Shown here one piece after another: positions 9,927-17,811 of a stretch of DNA of 64,000 bases. Both the position numbers and the translations under genes were made by a program. The DNA is taken from positions 1,488,001 to 1,552,000 of the forward strand of contig OZ244968.1 of assembly GCA_965222645.1 (NCBI GenBank), written 5' to 3'. Positions within the stretch are counted from its first letter, which is position 1. The number at the start of each line of letters is the position of its first letter. This DNA comes from JABDMH01 sp965222645. GTDB lineage: Bacteria; Bacteroidota; Bacteroidia; Chitinophagales; Saprospiraceae. The notes under the pieces were generated by a model. That model made no database searches and was not told the origin of the DNA. It was given only the letters and a program-made list of their open reading frames with translations.

Positions 9927-10345
9927 AGCTCATCAATTTTATTGCATCAATTTTTTTTTAAAGCTTATTATGATATAAAAGTCGAAATGGGCATAAATGG
10001 TTAGATGGAACGGTTGTTTTAGAGGATACTTAACTTAGGTTAAGAAAATGTGACGATGCTTTTCAACCCAGTAGTACCAACCAGGACAAATGCTGCGATG
10101 GAGGCCTTTTTATTTGTTGGATCGGTTGCAGGGAAAACTGGTTAATTCGATCATTCTTTATCCTCCACCGGGCCGTGAGCAATACAGGATGACATCCTCG
10201 CGATAAAATCTGGTTACAAAAAGATGTGGCAATCCGAGCTGCTCGAATTCATTAACCGGCATGTTGGGGTTTGACAGGCAAAGCAGGAATCAATATCTAC
10301 ATATCGAAAAAACCATTATTTTGAGGCTCGCGAAAGACTGACACG
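9927..10345. other. Gene-free stretch
   Basis: About 420 bases between divergent genes. It must carry the promoters of the basic secreted protein (minus) and the symporter operon (plus). I see an A/T-rich stretch near 9950-9980 but no convincing promoter box, RNA gene or repeat. Confidence 0.5.
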
Positions 10346-10552
10346 ATGAAAAATAATCTTTGGACGCTCTGCAAAATAATGATGCTGCTATTCGCTGCAT
10401 TGATATTCACACCATTGGTCATTCCAAAGGAGACACCTGATCCATACTTGATGGGTATGCCTTACACGCTCTGGATGGGTTTACTTGTTGGCTTCATTCT
10501 ACTGGGTATCACTGTTCTTGGATCCTTCGTACATCCAGGTCGCAATTCTTAA
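10346..10552 (+). CDS. Small two-helix membrane protein, partner of the symporter
   Basis: A 68-residue protein with two clear transmembrane segments (about 8-26 and 43-62) and a short loop containing PDPYLMGMPYTLW. Small proteins of this DUF3311-like layout sit just before sodium:solute symporter genes and are regarded as accessory subunits. The symporter gene follows after 32 bases on the same strand, which supports that role. Confidence 0.75.
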   Translation: MKNNLWTLCKIMMLLFAALIFTPLVIPKETPDPYLMGMPYTLWMGLLVGFILLGITVLGSFVHPGRNS

Positions 10553-10584
10553 TATATTTATTTGAGCATTAATCTAGTTACTAC

Positions 10585-11979
10585 ATGGGTAAGTCATTGA
10601 TCATTGTCGGAATCATCTATCTGGGGCTGCTGGTTACCTTTACAATGATCACGAAATCCGGTGAAAAGGACAGCAAGAGCTACTTTCTTGCCGGAGGAAA
10701 TCTGGGTGCATTCTTAGGTTTGTTCACCTTTGCCGCAACACTTTTCAGCACATTTACTCTGTTGGGTATGCCGGATTTCTTCCGTACTCATGGGGTCGGT
10801 GCATGGATTTTTCTAGCGATCTCCGATCTCGTGATGGTATTTGGTGTCATGTGGATCGGATATCATCTCAGGCAAAAGACGAAGGGACACCAGTACCTGG
10901 GAATGGCGGGTTTTATGGAGCGGTGTTACGACTCGAGACTTGCAGGGATTGTTGCTTTTTTTGGAGCCTTTATTTTTTTGATTCCCTATGTAGCCATTCA
11001 GATACGAGGTGTGGCTTTTTTCCTGGAGCAAGCCTTTGCCAATGGCCCTCCCATGTGGGTGTACGCGCTGGCAATGGTGGTAGTCATGCTTGTGTACAGC
11101 GAAATAGGTGGGCTCAAGGCCATAATATATAGTGACACCCTTCAAGGTATTGTGCTCCTTGTGGTCATCTGGATCATAGGCATCACATGCTTGAACCGAA
11201 TGGGGGGATTGGGTGAAATGTTTCAGAAAGTTGCTGCCCACGACGAAGCTCTACTCTCCGTGCCAGGACCCAAGGGACTATTTACTGTCCAGTTTTTGTT
11301 CGGGTCAATGGTGGCTATCTGCATGATCCCATTTACGCAGCCACAAGTTTCGACACGATTAATTATCATGAAAAATGACAGGTCACTTTTTCGCACCGCA
11401 ATAGGTCTTGGAAGTTTTGCTATTCTAGTGATCTTACCTACCCTTTTCCTTGGCATGTACGGGGCACTAAATTATCCCGATGCATCAACCCCGGAATTTC
11501 TCGGAAATACATTGCTCAAAGACCAGTCGCCTTTGCTTGGAGCTCTAGTAATTATCGGACTCATTGCAGCAGCTATTTCAACGGCAGACTCTCAGATTTT
11601 CTCTTTGGGTGGGGAAACCAGGTCCTTGATGACTGGAGAGGATAAGCAAATGGTGAAAAGAGCCAGAATAGCAATATTTATCTTTGCTGTTTTATCCCTC
11701 ATTTTTGCATTGTTGAGCAGTGATCAACTCGTACTGTTGGCTCGAGCGAGTTTTGCCGGTACAGCATTATTAGCCCCAATGATTTTTACAGGTATTTTTT
11801 ACAAGGGGGCCAAAAATCTGGTGGTTATTCCCTGGCTTACACTTGGTGCCATTCTGATTTTGATATTGAGCCAACTTTCAATATTTCCTTCTACCGTACT
11901 CGGCATCCGAATGGACCTATTGCTGATATCATTACTGGCTCTAATTGCTGTGCTACGAGTTCAAATGGATAAGAAATAA
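10585..11979 (+). CDS. Sodium:solute symporter family (SSF) transporter
   Basis: A 464-residue membrane protein with about 12 to 13 transmembrane helices. Characteristic SSF features include the N-terminal YFLAGGNLGAF segment after the first helix, FAATLFSTFTLLG in helix 2, and the AAAISTADSQIF segment near residue 335 that contributes Na+ site residues. The upstream small membrane protein is its likely partner, and a GH67-N-type hydrolase follows 90 bases downstream. The trio suggests release and uptake of a uronic acid or other sugar, but the substrate cannot be read from sequence. Confidence 0.88.
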   Translation: MGKSLIIVGIIYLGLLVTFTMITKSGEKDSKSYFLAGGNLGAFLGLFTFAATLFSTFTLLGMPDFFRTHGVGAWIFLAISDLVMVFGVMWIGYHLRQKTKGHQYLGMAGFMERCYDSRLAGIVAFFGAFIFLIPYVAIQIRGVAFFLEQAFANGPPMWVYALAMVVVMLVYSEIGGLKAIIYSDTLQGIVLLVVIWIIGITCLNRMGGLGEMFQKVAAHDEALLSVPGPKGLFTVQFLFGSMVAICMIPFTQPQVSTRLIIMKNDRSLFRTAIGLGSFAILVILPTLFLGMYGALNYPDASTPEFLGNTLLKDQSPLLGALVIIGLIAAAISTADSQIFSLGGETRSLMTGEDKQMVKRARIAIFIFAVLSLIFALLSSDQLVLLARASFAGTALLAPMIFTGIFYKGAKNLVVIPWLTLGAILILILSQLSIFPSTVLGIRMDLLLISLLALIAVLRVQMDKK

Positions 11980-12069
11980 TGTGAAAATTCAGCTCAAGGC
12001 AGAGACTTTAGACAGAGCAGACATATTCAAGCACATAAATCCCTTTTTCTACATTTCAATTATTCACTG

Positions 12070-14226
12070 ATGATTTCCTACAATTTAAAAAACATCTGCC
12101 TGTTTTTTTTCCTTTTAATTACAGGTTCTTGTAAGCCGGTAAAAACTATAAACATTGAAACCTCGCTTTCAGATAATCCAAAAATTCAGTTTGCGATCGC
12201 CGAGGTAAAAATGGCCTTAAAAAATGAAGCGACCTCCGTCGGAGTAGGAAAGGCAGCAGATATTGTCTTTGTTGTGCAAAATAATGGGGTTCTTGAACCT
12301 GAAGGATATCAAATACGGAAAGACAATAATCAAATAGTTGTCACGGGCGCAGATCCGGCAGGTGCTATGTATGGAGGTCTGGAGCTGGCTGAGCAAATAA
12401 ATGTATCCGGAGTAGATCGAGTAGTAGAAACTACTAAAAATCCGCTGATGAAGCGCAGGGGTACAAAATTTAATATTCCTTTGGATGTCAGAACTCCAAG
12501 CTACTCAGATCCATGCGATGCGGCTCAGAACAACATACCGGAAATGTGGAATTTTGAATTCTGGAAAGAATATATTGATAATCTGGCCAGATACCGATAT
12601 AATTTTATTTCGCTTTGGAGCTTGCATCCATTTCCATCCCTGGTAAAAGTTCCCTGGTATGAAGAAGTGGCTTTGGACGATGTACATAGATCTACAGTGG
12701 AGTGGGAAGAATACTACAGTGGCAATGGCATCGGTTTTGATGCCCCTGAAATCCTTGCTAATCCTGAAATTATAAGGCAAATTACCATTGATGAAAAAAT
12801 CGATTTTTGGAAAAAAGTAATGAAGTACGCAAAGGGACGAAATATCGATTTCTACGTGGTAACCTGGAATATTTTTGTCAATGGGACAGAGGGTAAATAT
12901 GGAATAACGGATGACATTGACAACCGCACAACCCGGGATTATTTTCGTAAAAGTGTTAAAGCGATGTTTGTGAGTTATCCCGACCTTGCAGGTATTGGGC
13001 TTACAACCGGTGAAAATATGAAAGGTGCCTCAACTGAAGAAAAAGAAGATTGGGCTTATGCGACTTATGCCCAGGGTGTTCTCGATGCAGCAAAAGAAAT
13101 GCCCAATCGTAAATTTACCTTTATCCACCGCCAGCATCAGACTGGAGCAAAAGAAATTACTGATAAATTCAGAACCTTAATCGATCACCCAAATATCGAC
13201 TTTATATTTAGTTTTAAATACGCAAAAGCACATGTTTATAGTGCAACCACACAGACCTACCATCATGATTTTGTAGAGGAAATCGGTGAGACGAAAACCA
13301 TCTGGACTTTGCGCAACGATGATATTTATCAGTACAGATGGGGCGCACCTGATTTCGTGCGGGAATTTATTCAAAATATTCCAACCGGGGTCTCATCCGG
13401 ATATTACTACGGCTCTGATCAATGGATTTGGGGGAGAGAGTTTCTCTCAAAAAATGCCAAATCACCCAGACAATTAGAGATTGTCAAGCACTGGTATCAA
13501 TGGATGCTTTGGGGACGACTCGGTTATGACCCCAATTTATCTAATGAGCGTTTCGTGGGAATTCTAAAATATCGATTTCCAAATATCGATGCTAAACTAT
13601 TGTTTGAAGCCTGGCAAAAGGCATCCATGATTTATCCAACCACAACTGGTTTTCACTGGGGTCCTCTTGACTTCCAATGGTATATTGAAGCATGTAAAAG
13701 CAGGCCCGGTTACGCTCAAAACAAAACGGGATTTCACGATGTAAACAGGTTCATCAATCTCCCCCCACATCCCAACTCCGGGTTTCAATCGATTCCTGAT
13801 TTTGTTTCGCAATCATTGTCTGGTAAAACTTCGCACTTAAAAAGCCCACTTGATGTTGCACAGCATCTGCACTCCTTAGCAAACGGTGCAATGACTATCC
13901 TGCGAGATCTGGATCCGGGAGATAACAGAGAACTGAGAGCGACCCTTCACGATATCGAAACCATTGCTCTGCTGGGCAAGTACTATGCAGAAAAAATCAA
14001 CGGCTCTACAAGCCTTGCGTTGTTTAGAGCAACGGAGGACAGTCGAAACCGGCAAAATGCCATAACACATCTCACTAAAGCTTTGGAATACTGGGAAGCA
14101 TACACGCTCAATGCCCAGCAACAAAATATAAATCCTCTGTGGACCAACCGTGTGGGGCATGTTAATTGGAATGATATAACGAAGTGGGTAGAGCACGATA
14201 TTGAACTGGCAAGCGGATCCAATTAG
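12070..14226 (+). CDS. GH67-N-type alpha-glucuronidase-like lipoprotein
   Basis: A 718-residue protein with a hydrophobic N-terminus ending in LITGSC, a likely lipoprotein signal. Residues about 30-120 match the GH67 N-terminal fold (GYQIRKDNNQIVVTGADPAG then AMYGGLELAEQ). A long region follows with the alternating pattern of a TIM barrel, for example ARYRYNFISLW, DFYVVTWNIF, IGLTTGENM and TFIHRQHQ. True GH67 enzymes remove glucuronic acid from xylan; this protein could instead act on another uronic-acid polymer. It shares strand and neighbourhood with the SSF transporter. The glycosidase role is inferred, and catalytic residues were not assigned. Confidence 0.7.
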   Translation: MISYNLKNICLFFFLLITGSCKPVKTINIETSLSDNPKIQFAIAEVKMALKNEATSVGVGKAADIVFVVQNNGVLEPEGYQIRKDNNQIVVTGADPAGAMYGGLELAEQINVSGVDRVVETTKNPLMKRRGTKFNIPLDVRTPSYSDPCDAAQNNIPEMWNFEFWKEYIDNLARYRYNFISLWSLHPFPSLVKVPWYEEVALDDVHRSTVEWEEYYSGNGIGFDAPEILANPEIIRQITIDEKIDFWKKVMKYAKGRNIDFYVVTWNIFVNGTEGKYGITDDIDNRTTRDYFRKSVKAMFVSYPDLAGIGLTTGENMKGASTEEKEDWAYATYAQGVLDAAKEMPNRKFTFIHRQHQTGAKEITDKFRTLIDHPNIDFIFSFKYAKAHVYSATTQTYHHDFVEEIGETKTIWTLRNDDIYQYRWGAPDFVREFIQNIPTGVSSGYYYGSDQWIWGREFLSKNAKSPRQLEIVKHWYQWMLWGRLGYDPNLSNERFVGILKYRFPNIDAKLLFEAWQKASMIYPTTTGFHWGPLDFQWYIEACKSRPGYAQNKTGFHDVNRFINLPPHPNSGFQSIPDFVSQSLSGKTSHLKSPLDVAQHLHSLANGAMTILRDLDPGDNRELRATLHDIETIALLGKYYAEKINGSTSLALFRATEDSRNRQNAITHLTKALEYWEAYTLNAQQQNINPLWTNRVGHVNWNDITKWVEHDIELASGSN

Positions 14227-14250
14227 TAGCCAGGTGCTGGTTGACTTTGC

Positions 14251-14270
14251 CAGATGAGCTATCTCATCTG
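14251..14270 (+). terminator. Perfect hairpin after the glucuronidase-like gene
   Basis: CAGATGAG and CTCATCTG form a perfect 8-bp stem with a CTAT loop, 25 bases beyond the stop codon. There is no U-tract, so it may stabilise the transcript 3' end rather than terminate by itself. The rest of the interval up to the tRNA shows nothing recognisable. Confidence 0.4.
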
Positions 14271-14494
14271 TCTGCAATGGACGATCCCCTTACCACAAAT
14301 TCTGTGTAACATTTCAGCCTTGTATCGAAAAGAATGATCTGTAATCCAAGGTCGTCGGACTTTTTCATCGTGATTCTGATTTGATCTTTCACGCCTGGGA
14401 TCCAATCTGTAATCTTTGGTTACTGCACAAAGCACCTACAGATACAAAAAGAGGCCACAACATCTGTGACCTCACATAGAGCTTTTTCATATTG

Positions 14495-14566
14495 TAGCCC
14501 GTAGGGGAATCGAACCCCTGTTACCAGGATGAAAACCTGGCGTCCTAACCCCTAGACGAACGGGCC
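14495..14566 (-). tRNA. tRNA-Glu (anticodon TTC)
   Basis: The minus strand folds as a standard cloverleaf: acceptor GGCCCGT/ACGGGCT (first pair G-U), D-arm from GTCTAGGGGTTAGGAC, anticodon stem-loop CCAGG-TTTTCAT-CCTGG with anticodon TTC, and T-arm CAGGGGTTCGATTCCCCTA. The discriminator base is A and CCA is not encoded. Confidence 0.95.
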
Positions 14567-14604
14567 TGCAGAACAGTTCTTTTACCTTTTTCGCAAAAGA
14601 TGGG

Positions 14605-14634
14605 CAAAGATATAACTTTCGAAATAAATTCAAA
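14605..14634 (-). promoter_or_regulatory. Bacteroidota-type promoter of tRNA-Glu
   Basis: On the minus strand a TATCTTTG -7 box (plus-strand 14605-14612) is preceded by TTTG (plus-strand 14631-14634) with an 18-base spacer. This fits the -33/-7 consensus (TTTG and TAnnTTTG) of the phylum. The tRNA begins about 40 bases further on. Confidence 0.7.
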
Positions 14635-14711
14635 AATTGGAACTTCGGACGAATTGATTGCGATATCGTCGTACTTTGGCTCCCTAATAAGACTCGAAAA
14701 GCGCTGCTACA

Positions 14712-15137
14712 GTGAAAAAAGAGATTAAGGATAAGCATTTTCTTAGAAAACCCAGATATCCCGGAGGTGACCGGGCCATGTCTGCCTTTATACAGAAGCA
14801 AAAAAGATATCCCGAAGAGGCAAGAAAAGCAGGTGTTGAGGGAACAGTGACCATCAGATATACGATTGATTATCAAGGGGCTGTTGTAAAAACCAAGATC
14901 ATTTCAGGGATTGGCCACGGTTGCGATAAAGAAGCGACAAGGTTGGTAAAGCTGCTCCGATTTGAAGTGCCGAAGTCAAGAAAACTCAAGGTTCAATTTC
15001 ACAAGACCATCCATATTCATTTCAAACTCCCAACAAAGAGGGGGAAAATCAACACTGTAAAATACCATTTGTCACCATCGAAGAAAATCAACGAGAAGGA
15101 ACCTTCGAAATCGTACAACTATCAAATTAAGGTGTAG
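14712..15137 (+). CDS. Orphan TonB C-terminal domain protein
   Basis: A 141-residue protein starting with GTG. Residues about 30-105 match the TonB C-terminal fold: YPEEARKAGVEGTVTIRYTI, then DYQGAVVKTKIISGIGHGCD and the helix KEATRLVKLLRF. The usual N-terminal membrane anchor and proline-rich spacer are missing, and there is no signal peptide. ExbB/ExbD genes are not nearby. It therefore cannot act as a normal energy transducer unless anchored by a partner. The tail is very basic. It may be a periplasmic or degenerate TonB-like domain; the start codon is uncertain. Confidence 0.65.
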   Translation: MKKEIKDKHFLRKPRYPGGDRAMSAFIQKQKRYPEEARKAGVEGTVTIRYTIDYQGAVVKTKIISGIGHGCDKEATRLVKLLRFEVPKSRKLKVQFHKTIHIHFKLPTKRGKINTVKYHLSPSKKINEKEPSKSYNYQIKV

Positions 15138-15335
15138 TCATTTCGGTCATTTTTCGATCACAATCTTTCGCACTACTAGTTTTTTTACATACCTTCGCAG
15201 CACTCCGAATTTTCTGATGAAACCTCAGCAGGTGGTGCACTCTCACCATCCCGATGAAAACCAAATCCAGATCCGTTGGGATCAAATGTTTACATTCTAT
15301 AACAGTATTTTACCTAAACTAAATTTCTATTCGTT

Positions 15336-16517
15336 ATGGATCGATTTCAACAATTTATTGACTCAATGTTCGCCCGCTCGGGGGAAATTGCACCAAGAAT
15401 ACTTGGAGCAGTTCTCATATTTATCCTTGGTTATTTCATTGCTAAGTTGGTGCAAAGGTTAACCAGGAACCTGCTCAACCGGTACAAAATCGATGAGCGG
15501 CTGGATAAAGACAATAAAATCGATGTCAATCTGGCTTCTGGTATCAGTAAGATGATCTACTATTTGGTGATGGTGCTTGTGCTCCTTGTAGTCCTTGACA
15601 TCCTGGGGGTGCAGGGCGTATTGGAACCACTCCAAAACATGCTGAATAAATTCTTGGAATACATTCCACATGTAATTGCGGCCATCCTAATTGGCATTGC
15701 GGGATACATGATAGCTAAAATTGCATCTGAGGCGGTGGGATTTCTGGCAAGTGGATTGGAGGATATGGGACCGAAAATGGGCTTTAAAAAAGGCATGAGC
15801 CTGGGCCAGCTGGTAAAGCAGATTGTATTCCTGTTTATTTTTGTTCCCGTCCTGCTGATTGCACTTGACGCCCTCCAGATCACGCTAATTTCAGAACCTG
15901 CTTCGGAAATGTTGACAACCATGCTGGCAGCGATACCAAATATTATTGCGGCTGCTATTATTGTCCTGGTTTTCTATGTAGCAGGCCGTTTTATTGTCAA
16001 TTTTATTGTGGAGCTATTGGACAATCTCGGCGTAGAAACATTGCCAACAAAACTCGGTATAAGTGGTATGGTGGGAAATAAATCTCTGCCTAAATTGATT
16101 GGCAATGTCTTATTTTTCTTCCTGATGTTTTTTGCGGTGATTTCAGCCGTAGAAAAATTGGAACTGACACGCTTATCTTCCATTCTTAACGACTTATTGG
16201 AATTATCGGGTCAGATTTTCTTGGGTCTGATTATCATGGTACTCGGCAACTATATTAGTAATCTCGTAGCCGATTACATGCGGTCTTCAAATCAAGGTGC
16301 ACTGACCTCGATAGTGCGATTTGCCACACTTGGTCTATTCCTTGCTATAGCGCTGCGCACAATGGGAATTGCCAATGATATTGTCAACTTAGCGTTTGGA
16401 CTGACTCTGGGAGCTGTGGCTGTGGCTTTTGCCCTTTCTTTCGGATTGGGAGGAAGAGAAGCTGCTGGAAAACATATGGAACACCTGCTATCTAAATGGC
16501 GCAATCAAAACAATTGA
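15336..16517 (+). CDS. Mechanosensitive-channel-like protein with repeated TM-helix modules
   Basis: A 393-residue inner-membrane protein. Glycine/isoleucine-rich helices recur with a similar pattern, for example RILGAVLIFILGYFIAKLVQ near the N-terminus, PHVIAAILIGIAGYMIAKIA around 110 and PNIIAAAIIVLVFYVAGRFI around 205. This is the 'conserved TM helix' repeat found in MscS-related proteins such as CmpX. The end carries FALSFGLGGREAAGKHMEH, like the pore/beta-domain junction of MscS, but the usual C-terminal cytoplasmic domain is absent. A role in osmotic response or membrane homeostasis is likely. A strong terminator follows. Confidence 0.8.
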   Translation: MDRFQQFIDSMFARSGEIAPRILGAVLIFILGYFIAKLVQRLTRNLLNRYKIDERLDKDNKIDVNLASGISKMIYYLVMVLVLLVVLDILGVQGVLEPLQNMLNKFLEYIPHVIAAILIGIAGYMIAKIASEAVGFLASGLEDMGPKMGFKKGMSLGQLVKQIVFLFIFVPVLLIALDALQITLISEPASEMLTTMLAAIPNIIAAAIIVLVFYVAGRFIVNFIVELLDNLGVETLPTKLGISGMVGNKSLPKLIGNVLFFFLMFFAVISAVEKLELTRLSSILNDLLELSGQIFLGLIIMVLGNYISNLVADYMRSSNQGALTSIVRFATLGLFLAIALRTMGIANDIVNLAFGLTLGAVAVAFALSFGLGGREAAGKHMEHLLSKWRNQNN

Positions 16518-16552
16518 CACCAGATTTCGCTAACAAATAAAAACAATCTGAT

Positions 16553-16580
16553 GGGGAAGGATTCATTCTTCCCCTTTTTT
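16553..16580 (+). terminator. Strong intrinsic terminator after the channel gene
   Basis: GGGGAAG and CTTCCCC form a 7-bp stem with an 8-nt loop, followed directly by six T residues. It also overlaps an ATG at 16551 that would give the next gene an artificial N-terminal extension. Confidence 0.85.
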
Positions 16581-16628
16581 ATTAATTGGGATAGCAGTAA
16601 GCCATTGATTATTTTAGCCGCATTAATG

Positions 16629-17771
16629 ATGCGAATCTTATCCCTCATCTTATTTATCGTCTTGGTTGCTTCCTGTCACTCGGACAGCAACCTCATTAAC
16701 ACATCGATCGATGACATCGGTGCCACTCTTGCTCCTGATAAGCGAGTAGCCATTTTTGATGCGACCTTTGAAAACGGTGAACTCACCGGTGAGACAAATT
16801 TGCCGGAGGCGAAGGAGAAACTAAATGACCTTGCAAACGAAAACAATGTAGTGGATAATGTCCTTTTACTATCACCCACGCTGGGTATGGTCAATGTATC
16901 TGTATGCAACATTCGGTCGGACGCCAGACATTCAGCCGAACTATCTACCCAATCCTTGCTCGGCACCATCGTAAATGTTTACAAAAAAAGGGATAACTGG
17001 TACTTAGTCCAGACTCCCGATGGCTACCTGGGCTGGCTGGATCAAGGGGCATTTGTCCATATTCCAGAAGATCGATTTCTGTCATGGAAAAAATCGGAAA
17101 AAATTGTTGTGAAGAATGCCCTTGATTTTATATACCAGGTGAATTCTGATGGAATCTTGAGTGATATCGTAGAAGGAAACATTTTGGAGGTGACAGGAAG
17201 AGAAAACGAATGGACATTGATTCAGTTGCCTGATGGACGAAGTGGTCGCATCCGTCGGGAAAGCACGATTCCGTATACTCAATTCATCCACGATAAGGAT
17301 CCGATTTCTCAGGATATTATTGAAACGGCAAATCATTTTATGGGCAGACCGTATTTATGGGGTGGCACCTCGGGGAAGGGAATGGATTGCTCTGGTTTTA
17401 CAAAAACAGTCTTTTATCTCAATGGCCTGGAATTGCCCAGAGACGCAAGTCAGCAAGTCCATACCGGAGTGAAGATAGAACTTGATTCGACATTAGTAAA
17501 TCTTGAACCTGCTGATTTTTTATTCTTCGGCAGGAAAAAATCAGAATCCGAATCAGAAAAAATCACACACGTAGCAATATATCTTGGAGAAGGAAAGATA
17601 ATTCATGCATCTGACCGGGTCCAGGTCGAGAGTCTGAGACGAGGTGATCCTGATTTTACGGAAAAAAGATTACTCAGCCTGGTACGAGCTAAACGCATGC
17701 TGCAAAATATAGGAGAAAATGGTGTACGACGATTAGCCGACCATCCTTTATACAGCACAAATTTGCAATAG
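16629..17771 (+). CDS. NlpC/P60 peptidoglycan hydrolase lipoprotein with SH3 domains
   Basis: The start was set at MRILSLILFIVLVASC (16626 is an equal alternative) because this gives a lipoprotein signal with lipobox VASC and because the upstream ATG lies inside a terminator. Two bacterial SH3-like domains (about residues 85-150 and 165-215) contain GYLGWLDQGAF and GRSGRIRRES. The C-terminal NlpC/P60 domain has the catalytic Cys in GMDCSGF, His in THVAIYLG and the third polar position near IIHASD. Such proteins cut the gamma-D-Glu-diamino-acid bond in cell-wall stem peptides, so a periplasmic role in wall recycling or remodelling is likely. The last ~15 residues are unremarkable. Confidence 0.87.
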   Translation: MRILSLILFIVLVASCHSDSNLINTSIDDIGATLAPDKRVAIFDATFENGELTGETNLPEAKEKLNDLANENNVVDNVLLLSPTLGMVNVSVCNIRSDARHSAELSTQSLLGTIVNVYKKRDNWYLVQTPDGYLGWLDQGAFVHIPEDRFLSWKKSEKIVVKNALDFIYQVNSDGILSDIVEGNILEVTGRENEWTLIQLPDGRSGRIRRESTIPYTQFIHDKDPISQDIIETANHFMGRPYLWGGTSGKGMDCSGFTKTVFYLNGLELPRDASQQVHTGVKIELDSTLVNLEPADFLFFGRKKSESESEKITHVAIYLGEGKIIHASDRVQVESLRRGDPDFTEKRLLSLVRAKRMLQNIGENGVRRLADHPLYSTNLQ

Positions 17772-17811
17772 GAAATTATTGCTATTTTTAAGATCCTTGT
17801 GATTCCAAATC

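Noticed and set aside
14487..14876. 129-codon minus-strand frame
   Set aside because: It runs through the tRNA-Glu gene and lies opposite the TonB-domain gene.
15217..15462. 81-codon frame before the channel gene
   Set aside because: It overlaps the channel gene extensively and shows no protein-like features.
16551..16628. Upstream ATG for the NlpC/P60 gene
   Set aside because: It lies within the terminator of the preceding gene and would bury the lipoprotein signal.
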